Below, in pieces: positions 51,280-61,280 of a stretch of 64,000 bases of DNA. Every line of letters starts with the position of its first letter. Position 1 is the stretch's first letter. The notes beneath the pieces were generated by a model. The model saw nothing but the letters and a program-made list of their open reading frames with translations. It did no database searches and was not told where the DNA came from. The DNA comes from Aliivibrio_A sp016764915 (GTDB lineage: Bacteria; Pseudomonadota; Gammaproteobacteria; Enterobacterales; Vibrionaceae): positions 2,480,001 through 2,544,000 of the forward strand of contig OZ245058.1 of NCBI GenBank assembly GCA_965224595.1. The letters run 5' to 3'. The position numbers were made by a program, and so were the translations under genes.

Positions 51280-54108
51280 TTATTTTATTCGACAGAAACG
51301 TCCATTATAGATTGCTGTCATTTCACCTTTCAGCTTAAGTGGAGAGTGACTACAAGGAACATTAAAGACGCCTAAAGCCAGCACACTTAATTTAACTTTA
51401 TCACCGGCGCCAATACCTATGTATTGTAAGAAATTATCTTTCTCATCATAGGTACGCTCATCATGAGCAAACATCCATGGCTTGGTCGTATCCCAATACC
51501 AAGTATTAAATACTGGGTAGAGCGGTAAGTTACTGTTGTTTTTGATGGTCAAAGAGAAGCTTGGTTTTGATTTACCATACTTTAAACTGATCACCACAGG
51601 ATCATGATCAGATGCCGAGTAAGGGCCCTCTGATTTCACAAGATCGCCTGAATATTTACCAGAATACTCAAACAGTGAGTTCTCAACCGCATTGATATGC
51701 CAATCTTCGATACCTACCATTTTTTTCGCCAGCGACTTATTACCCAATGCATGGTCTAGGTTACCCAACTCACCTTCATAGCTGTATGAGTAAGTATCTG
51801 TGCCATGGAATTCAGTATTCAAGTTTTTCAGACCGAGTCCCGGTCCAACTTCGACACCGACTTCGTGCATTGGTACACCCGCAATAGAGGTGCCTGACGC
51901 TGACATGATTTTACGCTCTTCCGTAATTGGATCGTAATCGGTTAACACACGGACCGGATCTTCCATCCCGTAAGCATTAAGATCACCAAGCACTAACACA
52001 TCGCCTTTTTTATTTTTCAACGCATCACTCAATGCAACAGATGCCGATACTCGGAACGCATTACAGTGACCTTGCAGATCAGCAGGTTCACTCTTATCGT
52101 TACCTGTAATCCAGTCTTCGTAACAGCTAGAACCTTTCGATTTCAAGTGATTCACTACAATCGTCAGTTTCTTCTTGCCCTTACCTTTTGCTTTCACTTT
52201 AAACGTTTGCATCAAGCTATCACGTTGATATTTATTCAGTGTCTTCTCAACACCTTCAGGGTCGGTACCCGTGATATGTTGCTCTGGCATTCTGATCACA
52301 CCAGCGCTGCCCTTTGGCTTCACTTTTGATGGTCGATAGATAAGTGCTACGGTTATCGCATCAGAACCAAGGAACTGACCTTGATTCATATCTTCTGTTG
52401 CAATTTTTATCAACTGGTAGTGATCAGCGCTATCAGAAAATTGACTGTTTAACTCATCTAATAAATTTTGAGCAGCTCCGGTTGACTCGAACCCGTTATT
52501 TTCGATCTCCATTAAACCGACAATATCGGCGTTCATGGCAACTAACGCATTCACAATCTTAGTACGTTGCAATAAGAATTCATTCAGATCTTTTGTTCCG
52601 CGATTACAACCTCGCGACGCATCCGCATCTGCTTGATCTTTACAGCTCGCATTCAATTCGCCACCAATAGCACTTGCACTGGTAAAGAAGTTCAATACGT
52701 TAAAGCTGGCCACTTTTAAATTACTGCCATCAAATACTTCAGGCTCTATTGTTCGATCGTTAAGATGAACGAAGTCAGCAGGCGCTAATTGATTGGTGGC
52801 AACAAGGCGGTATCGGCTATAACTGTAACCCACCACTCCCTCTAGGTTTTCAACTCTATCACCAATTCTGATATAGCCTTGCGCTGCATCGAACTCAGGA
52901 AAATAAGGAATCACACCGTTAGCGGGTTTATAATCTGTCTCTATAAACATCTGACTCGCCGCGTTATCTAATGCTAATTGCTTAGCTTCAGGGCTCAATG
53001 GCAGATATTTTTGAGTTGGCTTAATCAATGGTTGCTGATAAGAGAGCACCATATTGTTACGATATGAGTCGTAATCAAACCCAAAGTTTCTCGTCACTTG
53101 TAGGTCACTTTCATCGGTTAATCGAATCAGCATACCTTCGTGTCGCTCTAATGCTTGAGCTAAGGTCTCTTCATCGTCAACCTCAAGTTCAGTCGCTTCT
53201 GGAGCCTCTTGAGTATCGGTAACGACATACAGCGTATTATCACTCTTTAGCTGAGTTTCACTGTAAAACTCACTCACTTTACCCTTCACACAGACCACCG
53301 CTCCTGGTTGGATATCCGCATTGGGTGCGCTGCCTGTTGAGATAAATAGACCATCAGAAGTATTGTCGTTATCATCGGCATCGAGTGCCGCTAGGTAAAA
53401 GCCTTTATAAAGACTTTCAACGCGAGCACTGACCACACCGGTTACGTAATAATCTTCTTCGGTAGTGAATCCTGAGCTAAGAAGTGGTGAACGATCCCCC
53501 TCCCCTTGAATGGCATTTATAGAAGTGAAGTCTGGAGTTTCATTTTCTGGCGTTAAGCAGGCAAAGGCCGCTGGTGGCTCAACGGTATCAAGAGAACCTA
53601 AGCCTGAGAACGTATCTTTGGCTAACGATGTCCATTGACCTTCATTGTATGTAGCAGAGGGGGTTAACGTGCTTCTCACTAAAGTAACGTCTTTAGCAAA
53701 GTCAGCTCCACCCATATTACCGACGATATCAACAACAACACCATTTAAACGAAGAGCAATCGGGTCATTACCATTATGACCCATAACACCGCTTGGAATA
53801 TCACCTTTATTTGTCAGCTCTATTCCAGCTCGGGAGTTATAGACTACGACGACACTATTGGCTTCCAGCGTAATATCTTTAAGATCTAAATTACTGCCCC
53901 ACTCATTATTACCGTTGGTCGACTTAGAGAGTTGGTAGCCTGTCAATGTTACTGCCGCATCACCAGTATTGGCAATTTCAACCGCTTTATTGTAGCTAGA
54001 TCCCTCTACATATTCACTTATCACAATATCAGCTTGAGCTGATGCTGAAATAGCGATACTTCCTGTTACCGCTATCGCAATCGCTGAGCGAACTAATTTC
54101 CGTTTCAT
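51280..54108 (-). CDS. secreted ExeM/NucH-type extracellular nuclease
   Basis: This is a large secreted endonuclease similar to ExeM and Vibrio Xds. The 942-residue product has a signal peptide (about 1-27, ending ASAQA), a lamin-tail domain (about 28-140), an OB-fold region (about 205-310) and an endonuclease/exonuclease/phosphatase domain (about 455-845; VASFNVLNFF, MEIENNG, VNHLKSKGSS, LGDLNAYG, SDHDPVV at 833). About 95 residues follow it, ending CRIK, instead of the GlyGly-CTERM of some relatives. A role in using extracellular DNA or biofilm release is inferred. Confidence 0.88.
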   Translation of the reverse strand: MKRKLVRSAIAIAVTGSIAISASAQADIVISEYVEGSSYNKAVEIANTGDAAVTLTGYQLSKSTNGNNEWGSNLDLKDITLEANSVVVVYNSRAGIELTNKGDIPSGVMGHNGNDPIALRLNGVVVDIVGNMGGADFAKDVTLVRSTLTPSATYNEGQWTSLAKDTFSGLGSLDTVEPPAAFACLTPENETPDFTSINAIQGEGDRSPLLSSGFTTEEDYYVTGVVSARVESLYKGFYLAALDADDNDNTSDGLFISTGSAPNADIQPGAVVCVKGKVSEFYSETQLKSDNTLYVVTDTQEAPEATELEVDDEETLAQALERHEGMLIRLTDESDLQVTRNFGFDYDSYRNNMVLSYQQPLIKPTQKYLPLSPEAKQLALDNAASQMFIETDYKPANGVIPYFPEFDAAQGYIRIGDRVENLEGVVGYSYSRYRLVATNQLAPADFVHLNDRTIEPEVFDGSNLKVASFNVLNFFTSASAIGGELNASCKDQADADASRGCNRGTKDLNEFLLQRTKIVNALVAMNADIVGLMEIENNGFESTGAAQNLLDELNSQFSDSADHYQLIKIATEDMNQGQFLGSDAITVALIYRPSKVKPKGSAGVIRMPEQHITGTDPEGVEKTLNKYQRDSLMQTFKVKAKGKGKKKLTIVVNHLKSKGSSCYEDWITGNDKSEPADLQGHCNAFRVSASVALSDALKNKKGDVLVLGDLNAYGMEDPVRVLTDYDPITEERKIMSASGTSIAGVPMHEVGVEVGPGLGLKNLNTEFHGTDTYSYSYEGELGNLDHALGNKSLAKKMVGIEDWHINAVENSLFEYSGKYSGDLVKSEGPYSASDHDPVVISLKYGKSKPSFSLTIKNNSNLPLYPVFNTWYWDTTKPWMFAHDERTYDEKDNFLQYIGIGAGDKVKLSVLALGVFNVPCSHSPLKLKGEMTAIYNGRFCRIK

Positions 54109-54320
54109 TACACACCTCGTTATTTGCGCAACAACTTCGTCGATGTACTCCTTTGCTTAGGTCAACATCTATTACGCTATGAATGAATAAACACTGTTAA
54201 CAACCCATAAAACTTAGAAGTATTTCCAAAAAATATGAAATCATTTTATCTATATTCATTCTGAATGAGTTATGTGTCACTTTTATTTACTTAATATTTA
54301 GATCTCAATTCAACTTTCAA
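54109..54320. other. intergenic region between nuclease gene and trpS terminator
   Basis: This non-coding AT-rich gap should hold the nuclease promoter. A small palindrome (TCATTCTGAATGA, near 54255) is visible, but I found no promoter pair convincing enough to call. Confidence 0.4.
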
Positions 54321-54352
54321 CAAAAAAAACCACTAACTAAGGTTAGTGGTTT
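54321..54352 (-). terminator. terminator after trpS
   Basis: 10-bp stem AACCACTAAC/GTTAGTGGTT with a 4-nt loop, followed by TTTTTTG on the minus strand, 47 bp after the trpS stop. Confidence 0.9.
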
Positions 54353-54398
54353 GATGGAGGTGTTTCTTTTATCCAGCCTAGGCGGTAACTTAGCAGAA

Positions 54399-55403
54399 CT
54401 AAGGACGGGTAACAAAACCAACCGCTTCATACACTTTTTTCAGTGTCACAGCCGCACGCTCAGAGGCTTTGTCAGCGCCCATTTTCATCACAGAATCAAG
54501 ATAAGCACGATCTTCTCTAAAGGCTTTATAGCGTACTTGCATCGGCTCAAGCATCGCCACAACCGCTTCTGCTGTGTCTTTTTTAAGGTGACCATACATT
54601 TTATCGGTATATTCAGCTTCAATCTCTTTAATACTCTTGCCTGTTACGCCTGACATGATACCAAGTAGATTTGAAACTCCTGGCTTTTCAGCAATATCAA
54701 ACAATATTCTTGGTGGCTCTTCAGAGTCTGTCATCGCTCGCTTGATCTTTTTAACGATCGATTTTGGATCTTCTAATAATCCAATCACATTATTACGATT
54801 ATCATCAGATTTTGACATCTTCTTCAACGGGTCTTGCAGACTCATCACGCGAGCACCTACTGGCGGAATATAAGGTTCCGGCACCACAAACGTCTCACCA
54901 TAGGCATTATTAAAACGTGTCGCGATGTCACGAGCCAGCTCAAGATGCTGTTTCTGATCATTTCCAACCGGGATCTGCTCAGCTTGATAAAGTAAAATAT
55001 CCGCAGCCATCAATACTGGGTAGCTGAATAAACCCGCGTTGATATTCTCCGAATAACGCTTTGACTTGTCTTTAAACTGAGTCATACGATTTAGCTCACC
55101 CATCTGGGTATAGCAGTTGAGTATCCAACCCAGCTGAGCATGTTCAGGAACATGAGACTGTACAAACAGAGTGCTTTTCTCTGGTGTAACGCCAACAGCC
55201 AAGCATGTCGCTAAAGCATCTAACGTCGCCTCATACAATACTTTAGGATCTTGACGTACCGTAATGGCATGCAGATCAACCACACAGTATTGGCAATCAT
55301 AATCATCTTGCATGCTCTCCCACTGACGTAGGGCACCCATGTAGTTACCAATGCTTAATTCACCAGATGGTTGAACACCACTTAATACAATAGGTTTACT
55401 CAT
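54399..55403 (-). CDS. trpS: tryptophanyl-tRNA synthetase
   Basis: This is a class I synthetase that charges tRNA-Trp. The 334-residue product has the HIGH-type motif in PSGELSIGNYMGAL (about 12-25) and the KMSKS motif (KKMSKSDDN, about 194-202), with family length and a C-terminal KKVYEAVGFVTRP. It is the last gene of the dam-rpe-gph-trpS group, 89 bp after gph. Confidence 0.98.
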   Translation of the reverse strand: MSKPIVLSGVQPSGELSIGNYMGALRQWESMQDDYDCQYCVVDLHAITVRQDPKVLYEATLDALATCLAVGVTPEKSTLFVQSHVPEHAQLGWILNCYTQMGELNRMTQFKDKSKRYSENINAGLFSYPVLMAADILLYQAEQIPVGNDQKQHLELARDIATRFNNAYGETFVVPEPYIPPVGARVMSLQDPLKKMSKSDDNRNNVIGLLEDPKSIVKKIKRAMTDSEEPPRILFDIAEKPGVSNLLGIMSGVTGKSIKEIEAEYTDKMYGHLKKDTAEAVVAMLEPMQVRYKAFREDRAYLDSVMKMGADKASERAAVTLKKVYEAVGFVTRP

Positions 55404-55492
55404 GATGATGATTTTCCTTAGTTTAAAAAGTTGGAGAAGTATAAAAATACAATGTGCCAGAAAAGTGTCAAGCGCCCTTAGTAAAGGTTCTG

Positions 55493-56176
55493 CTATAAGG
55501 AGAAGCTATTTACTATCTGCTCAAAATCGTCGTAGACAAAATCAGGGTTACTGTTAGTTATCGGTTCACCATGGTTATAACCATAAGTTAAACCAATAGA
55601 GTGACAACCTGTATTTTTTGCCGCTTTTATGTCATTTTTTGAATCACCAATCATCACCATTTGATCCGCCGTTAGTTCATATTTCTCTAACAACCAATTA
55701 AGCGACATTGGGTTTGGTTTCTTTTCCGCAAAAGTATCACCGCCAATCACATCACTAAATAGACTCTCTAACTGATGCTGGTTCAGTAATTCAGGAACAA
55801 ATTTAGCGGGTTTATTGGTGACTAATGCTAAAGTAAAATCGGCTTGTTGTAGTTTTGTTAGTGTTTCTAATACATGAGGGTAGAGATGACTCAGCTTATG
55901 CTCACCCTGTTTATAGTGCAGATCAAAGCGTACTCTCGCCTCTTTGACTAACTCTGGCGACAGGGTTGGATCTATGGTCATACTACCACTCAGAGCACGA
56001 GCAATCAGAACATCAGCGCCATTACCTATCCAGTGTGAAGCTTGTTCTAGACTCACCCTTGGGTAACCAAAATCCTGCATCGTTAGATCAGCGGCAATCG
56101 CCAAGTCAGGAACACTGTCGAGCAGTGTTCCATCCAGATCGAAAGCAATCAATTTAATGTTAGCAAGTTTGCTCAT
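55493..56176 (-). CDS. gph: phosphoglycolate phosphatase
   Basis: This is a HAD-family phosphatase that clears 2-phosphoglycolate from oxidative DNA repair. The 227-residue product has motif I DLDGTLLDS (Asp13 and Asp15), motif II VTNKP, and motif III/IV KPNPMSLNWLL with GDSKNDIKAAKNTG. It begins immediately after the rpe stop, so the two are tightly coupled. Confidence 0.96.
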   Translation of the reverse strand: MSKLANIKLIAFDLDGTLLDSVPDLAIAADLTMQDFGYPRVSLEQASHWIGNGADVLIARALSGSMTIDPTLSPELVKEARVRFDLHYKQGEHKLSHLYPHVLETLTKLQQADFTLALVTNKPAKFVPELLNQHQLESLFSDVIGGDTFAEKKPNPMSLNWLLEKYELTADQMVMIGDSKNDIKAAKNTGCHSIGLTYGYNHGEPITNSNPDFVYDDFEQIVNSFSL

Positions 56177-56854
56177 TTATGATTTTTTCACTTTTGCCAG
56201 TTCTACTCGCATCTCGTCGATGACTTCTTTGTAGTCTGGACGACTGAAAATAGCAGAACCTGCAACAAACATATCAGCACCTGCTTCAGCAATTTCACGG
56301 ATATTATCCACTTTAACGCCACCATCAATCTCTAAACGAATTTCTCTGCCGCTTTCATCAATCAGTTTACGCACAGCACGCAGTTTATCTAATGTATTCG
56401 GGATGAATGATTGTCCACCAAAGCCTGGATTTACCGACATCAATAAAATCAGGTCCACTTTATCCATGATGTGATCAAGACATGAAAGAGACGTTGCTGG
56501 GTTCAGTACCACACCCGCTTTACAGCCACACTCTTTAATCAGTTGCAGTGTACGATCAACATGTTCACTGGCTTCAACATGAAAGGTAATCATGCTAGCA
56601 CCTGCTTTAGCAAAATCAGGAATGATGCGATCAACAGGTTTAACCATCAAATGCACATCAATAGGAGCAGTGATACCATAATCTCGTAGCGCTTTACATA
56701 TTGGAGCGCCAAAGGTTAAGTTTGGTACATAGTGGTTATCCATTACATCAAAATGAACAACATCAGCGCCATCAGCTAATACTTTTTCTACATCCGCGCC
56801 TAAACGAGCGAAATCAGCAGATAGAATCGAAGGTGCGATCAAGAAGTCTTTCAT
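56177..56854 (-). CDS. rpe: ribulose-phosphate 3-epimerase
   Basis: This enzyme interconverts ribulose-5-phosphate and xylulose-5-phosphate in the pentose phosphate pathway. The 225-residue TIM-barrel product has APSILSADFARLG, HFDVMDNHYVPNLTFG, HLMV, MSVNPGFGGQSF and EIDGGVK, covering the metal and catalytic residues. It lies 64 bp after dam and abuts gph. Confidence 0.98.
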   Translation of the reverse strand: MKDFLIAPSILSADFARLGADVEKVLADGADVVHFDVMDNHYVPNLTFGAPICKALRDYGITAPIDVHLMVKPVDRIIPDFAKAGASMITFHVEASEHVDRTLQLIKECGCKAGVVLNPATSLSCLDHIMDKVDLILLMSVNPGFGGQSFIPNTLDKLRAVRKLIDESGREIRLEIDGGVKVDNIREIAEAGADMFVAGSAIFSRPDYKEVIDEMRVELAKVKKS

Positions 56855-56918
56855 TTTATCCTCATTACTTTAATAGTAATTAATCCGTTAATTGGAAATA
56901 AATTCTAATTATTTCCAT

Positions 56919-57803
56919 TCATTCTACTTTGGCTGTGCTTACTTGGTAATCCACAACCGGTATGATTAAATCGTTATCATCTTCTGATGAGCCTTCAAAC
57001 AGTGCCATTAACTCATCCACTTTCTTTCGTCCCGACCCATTACGACTAATGGTCCGTTTCACTTTAATGTGCGACAGTTTCGCTCCTTTATAGAGCCTGC
57101 GAGTTAATGCGGTATCGTGGTTTGAAATTAAAACTGGGATATCACGTTCAGCCGCTGCTCGTTCTGCTATTTCAGCCAGTTTTGCCTGATCATCCAGTGA
57201 AAAACCGTTGCCAGAATAGGAGGTGAAATTTGCAGTGCTTGATAGCGGAGCGTACGGAGGATCGCAATAGACAACACTGCCTTTGCGTGCTCGAGCAAAA
57301 GTCTGAGTATAACTTTCACAAACAAACGTCGCCTTTTTTGCTTTTTCAGCAAAATATATCATCTCTTTTTCAGGAAAGTAGGGCTTTTTGTATGAGCCAA
57401 ACGGCACATTGAATCCCCCTTTTTTGTTATAACGGCACAAACCATTAAAACCATGGCGATTCATATATAAGAAGAGGATTGAACGGCGATATGTATCCGT
57501 GCATTGATTAAACTCAACGCGCAGTGCTAGGTAGACCTCTTTTTGATTATATTCAGGCTGAAACAACACTTTACAGTCTTCTATTAACTGCTCAGGTGCC
57601 TCTTTGAGATGGTTATACAAATTGATAAGATCAGGATTAATATCCGCTAGCAGATAATGATCGAAATGAATATTAAGGAAAACCGAACCAGCACCGACAA
57701 AAGGCTCAATCAACTTTCGAGCTGGAGGAAGGTGGCGCTGAATCTCTTCAACTAATCCATACTTTCCACCCGCCCACTTAAGAAACGCACGATGCTTCTT
57801 CAT
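56919..57803 (-). CDS. dam: DNA adenine methylase (GATC)
   Basis: Dam marks GATC sites for mismatch repair and replication control; in Vibrio cholerae it is essential because chromosome II replication requires it. The 294-residue product has FLKWAGGKYGL at the N-terminus (SAM motif I with FVGAGSVFLN) and the DPPY catalytic motif at 181-184. About 20 extra residues follow the usual family end. It is in the standard aroKB-damX-dam-rpe order. Confidence 0.97.
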   Translation of the reverse strand: MKKHRAFLKWAGGKYGLVEEIQRHLPPARKLIEPFVGAGSVFLNIHFDHYLLADINPDLINLYNHLKEAPEQLIEDCKVLFQPEYNQKEVYLALRVEFNQCTDTYRRSILFLYMNRHGFNGLCRYNKKGGFNVPFGSYKKPYFPEKEMIYFAEKAKKATFVCESYTQTFARARKGSVVYCDPPYAPLSSTANFTSYSGNGFSLDDQAKLAEIAERAAAERDIPVLISNHDTALTRRLYKGAKLSHIKVKRTISRNGSGRKKVDELMALFEGSSEDDNDLIIPVVDYQVSTAKVE

Positions 57804-57873
57804 TTCAACTTGAACCTACTACCTAGCAAAATAAAGAGGCGAATTGTACCTTATTTAGCACACAACCCCAGTG

Positions 57874-59328
57874 TTATTTACCACTATCAATCTCTTGGTG
57901 AATAGTGGCCAGAGATTTAACCCATGCACCAACGGTTCGCAATTCAGGCTTAAGATCAGGCAATGCATTTTTTGCAGCGCCATAATAAGCGTAATCACCC
58001 ATAGAGATGATGTACCATGTCTCGCCTTGACGTTGCGCTTTATGCACATAAGCTTGGCCGATCAATTGATGCTCTTCAATGAATTTGGTCACTACTTCAA
58101 TCTCAGTGGTTGCCGCAACTTGCAGTGTGTAGTGTGTAGGAGGAATAGCTTGAAGTTTATCAGTGGTTAATAATAAAGATTCGGCTTGCTCAGTGCTCTC
58201 TTCGGTTGGCGCTACCGGAACAACGGCAGTGACCACAGCTTCAATTTTAGCTTTCTCTTCTATCTCAATAGTGCCTTGTTGATTATCAATGATCGCGTCC
58301 ACAACACTTGAGGGAACAACGACTCTTTTCTGACCGCTTTCATCAACACCAACCAGCGCAGGAACCTCTGTTATTTCAGGAGGTAATGGCACAATATCTT
58401 CAATAGGCGCACTACTGGCAATCTCTGTCCCGCCCTCAGTTTTACTGATAACCATCTGCTCATCACCTGTCATTTCTTCTGAGGCATGCTCTTCCGGTAC
58501 GGTTGTAACAACAGTCGTTCCTTCAAGTGAGTCGTCAATAACATCACTGCCGGATAATGTTAGATAACCGACAATAACCAGTAATAAGATAACTACAATC
58601 GCAATCAAAGTTTTAATCGGTGACTGAATAACAGATCGAATGATAATCCGACGCTCTGTTTTTTTATTACCTAAAGCCATAAGTTCTCCTGGTAGACATG
58701 AGCTTTTTTCAACCAACTGTCTGACATGCATTTTGTCACTGTTTTTATCAATATGACGAATAACCAACATATCCACAAACATTTTAGCTTCGTCAACCGT
58801 TAAGGGCTCTATATCGAGATCTAAAGGGGTGTTATCTTGACCATAACTTAATTGAGAGAGGCATTTATCTATTTTATTCTGTTCTGAAAACAACAATACA
58901 CTGATTTGCCAGTTTGGTGTGGTTTGAGCTTTTTGCACCACCCCCCACAACTCGGCAATTAAGCCATGACTGAGCAACTGGGTATCATCAATAACAATTA
59001 AAATATTGCATTTCTGACCAGCCAGCATCATACCTAAGCTGTCCATCATTGAGTCATGTTCGTTGAAAAGTGGATCCGAGACTAGCTGCTTGAGTAAAAT
59101 GGATCGTTGCTGGCTTTCTGACTGTGATGAATGCGTCATCAACAGAGCTTGGTTTTGATCTTCAGACCACTTCTCTAAGTATCGTTGAGCTAACCACGTT
59201 TTTCCAGAACCCGCTGGACCTGAAATATGAACCAAATTCGAACCAAAACGGGTAAGAAACTGAATTCTTGATAGAAGTTCAGTCTGAGATTCAAGTTCAA
59301 GTACAGCCATTTCATGAGCCATGGTCAT
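57874..59328 (-). CDS. damX: DamX-like cell division protein (AAA plus SPOR)
   Basis: The 484-residue product has an N-terminal AAA ATPase domain (Walker A GPAGSGKT at 37-44, Walker B ILIVIDD near 109-115), one transmembrane helix (about 240-259), a long Glu/Val-rich linker and a C-terminal SPOR domain (about 395-465), which binds denuded septal peptidoglycan. E. coli DamX lacks an intact ATPase region but shares the layout. The start used has AAAGG 7 nt upstream; in-frame ATGs follow at residues 3 and 7. Confidence 0.92.
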   Translation of the reverse strand: MTMAHEMAVLELESQTELLSRIQFLTRFGSNLVHISGPAGSGKTWLAQRYLEKWSEDQNQALLMTHSSQSESQQRSILLKQLVSDPLFNEHDSMMDSLGMMLAGQKCNILIVIDDTQLLSHGLIAELWGVVQKAQTTPNWQISVLLFSEQNKIDKCLSQLSYGQDNTPLDLDIEPLTVDEAKMFVDMLVIRHIDKNSDKMHVRQLVEKSSCLPGELMALGNKKTERRIIIRSVIQSPIKTLIAIVVILLLVIVGYLTLSGSDVIDDSLEGTTVVTTVPEEHASEEMTGDEQMVISKTEGGTEIASSAPIEDIVPLPPEITEVPALVGVDESGQKRVVVPSSVVDAIIDNQQGTIEIEEKAKIEAVVTAVVPVAPTEESTEQAESLLLTTDKLQAIPPTHYTLQVAATTEIEVVTKFIEEHQLIGQAYVHKAQRQGETWYIISMGDYAYYGAAKNALPDLKPELRTVGAWVKSLATIHQEIDSGK

Positions 59329-59360
59329 GTCATACCTTTGATATTAAAGAGTCAATCTAT

Positions 59361-60452
59361 TCAATCGAGTGCTTTACAAGATTCGATAACATCATTGATC
59401 ACTGACATTGGTGTATCAGAAATCATATCAGCACTGCCAATCGATGTTGGTAAAATGAGTCGTAATTGACCTGCCAGCACCTTTTTATCTCGCATCATAT
59501 GCTTCATAAAATCATCAATACTCATACTACTAGGAGCGAGAATCGGCAATTTTGCTTTAATTAAAATAGCCTGGATTTTTTTTACATCTTGTTCAGAAAG
59601 AAGACCCTGCTTCTGAGCCGTTAGCGCTGCCATGTGCATACCCACAGAGACAGCTTCCCCGTGTAACCAGTTGCCATACCCCATTTCAGCTTCAATAGCA
59701 TGCCCGTAAGTATGACCTAAGTTCAGCATAGCTCTCACACCAGACTCTTTTTCATCTTGTGCGACAACATCTGCTTTTAACTGACAACAACGAGAGATAG
59801 CGTAAGTGAGTGCCTTGGGGTTTAACGCAAACAGTGCATTCATATTGCCATCAAGCCAATCGAAAAAATCAGCATCGGCAATAATGCCATATTTAATCAC
59901 TTCCGCCATTCCAGCAGAGAATTCGCGGGCTGGTAGTGTCGACAGGCAATTAATATCAATAACAACCGATTTAGGCTGATAAAAAGCCCCAATCATATTT
60001 TTGCCTAAAGGGTGGTTAACAGCCGTTTTCCCGCCTACCGAAGAGTCAACTTGTGATAAAAGAGTCGTTGGTACTTGAATGAAATCAACACCACGTTGAT
60101 AACAAGACGCAGCAAAACCTACAACGTCTCCTACAACACCACCACCAAGAGCCACAATAACGACATCACGCCCATAGTTCTTTTCAAGAAGATACGACAT
60201 AATGAGATTAAAGGTATCGAGCGTTTTATACTGCTCACCATCAGGCAGTTCCAATAAACTCACTTGGCAACCAAGCGAAGAAATTGTATTCATTACTCGC
60301 TCAGCATAGAGCGGTGCAACAGTATCGTTACTAATAACGACAACTTGCTTGCCAGATGAAATGGAAGAGAAGTGTGCTGAGTCATCAAATAACTCAGCGC
60401 CTATTAAGATGTTATAGCTTCTCTCTGCAAGTTTTACATTAATCCTTTCCAT
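59361..60452 (-). CDS. aroB: 3-dehydroquinate synthase
   Basis: This is the second step of the shikimate pathway, converting DAHP to dehydroquinate with NAD and a metal. The 363-residue product has GGGVVGDVVGFAASCYQRG (about 104-122), PTTLLSQVDSSVGGKTAVNH, and the metal ligands in E187-type FSAGMAEVIKYG, LNLGHTYGHAIE and HGEAVSVGM. It is 24 bp after aroK. Confidence 0.98.
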   Translation of the reverse strand: MERINVKLAERSYNILIGAELFDDSAHFSSISSGKQVVVISNDTVAPLYAERVMNTISSLGCQVSLLELPDGEQYKTLDTFNLIMSYLLEKNYGRDVVIVALGGGVVGDVVGFAASCYQRGVDFIQVPTTLLSQVDSSVGGKTAVNHPLGKNMIGAFYQPKSVVIDINCLSTLPAREFSAGMAEVIKYGIIADADFFDWLDGNMNALFALNPKALTYAISRCCQLKADVVAQDEKESGVRAMLNLGHTYGHAIEAEMGYGNWLHGEAVSVGMHMAALTAQKQGLLSEQDVKKIQAILIKAKLPILAPSSMSIDDFMKHMMRDKKVLAGQLRLILPTSIGSADMISDTPMSVINDVIESCKALD

Positions 60453-60476
60453 GGTTTATTTACTCCAAGGTAAAAC

Positions 60477-60995
60477 TTAACGCTCTTCTAGCATTCTAAT
60501 AATTTGATTGGCAACTACTTTTGCGCTCTGATCATCAGTGCGAACTACATAGTCAGCAATCTCTTCATACATTGGATTTCGCTCCCTTGCCAGCGCTTCA
60601 AGCACTTCACGAGGTTCATCTGTTTGTAGAAGCGGTCTTTTCTTATCTCGTTGAGTACGAGCTAATTGTTTCTCTATTGTCGTTTCTAAATAAACAACTA
60701 AGCCTCGTGCAGATAAACGGTTTCTATTATCTTTGCTGATAACAGATCCACCACCAGTGGCAAGTACGATGCCTTGCTCCTGACTAAGATCGTTGATTAC
60801 CGTCTCTTCACGAACTCGGAAGCCCTCTTCACCTTCAACATCAAATACCCAGCTAATATCAGCGCCAGTTCTCTCTTCAATTACAGTATCAGAGTCAAAA
60901 AACTCCATATGCAGTTGTTGAGCAAGATGTCTACCTATTGTACTTTTGCCAGCTCCCATTGGGCCAACAAGAAAAATATTTCGTTTTTCAGCCAT
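60477..60995 (-). CDS. aroK: shikimate kinase I
   Basis: This enzyme phosphorylates shikimate. The 172-residue P-loop protein has Walker A GPMGAGKST at 11-19, DSDTVIEERTGADISWVF, and the substrate-binding GGGS motif (ATGGGSVIS). It begins the aroK-aroB-damX-dam group and lies 285 bp downstream of pilQ. Confidence 0.98.
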   Translation of the reverse strand: MAEKRNIFLVGPMGAGKSTIGRHLAQQLHMEFFDSDTVIEERTGADISWVFDVEGEEGFRVREETVINDLSQEQGIVLATGGGSVISKDNRNRLSARGLVVYLETTIEKQLARTQRDKKRPLLQTDEPREVLEALARERNPMYEEIADYVVRTDDQSAKVVANQIIRMLEER

Positions 60996-61125
60996 TTTCA
61001 GCAGTCATACACACGTTAATCAAATTATTTCGCCACTAGACATCTGCTACTTTATTTAAAAATAAAGCATAGATACTGGTCAGTGACACCGTTTCCTCAC
61101 AGGTTGAGTTGTGATCTGACTTGAA

Positions 61126-61155
61126 ATTATCTCAGTTATAGTGCCTACATTGCAA
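61126..61155 (-). promoter_or_regulatory. candidate promoter of the aroK operon
   Basis: Minus strand TTGCAA (61150-61155), 18-nt spacer, GATAAT (61126-61131), in the 285-bp gap between pilQ and aroK. The remainder of the gap shows A- and T-rich runs but no gene and no clear pilQ terminator. Confidence 0.45.
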
Positions 61156-61280
61156 TAGCTAGATGAAGAGATGCTGTTTTTTTATATAAACTGCCGCACA
61201 AACCCTTTGTTTCCGGCGATTCGAACAAAAAAAAATAACTTTACTCTCCTTAAAAATTAATCGTTTTCGATAACTTACCA

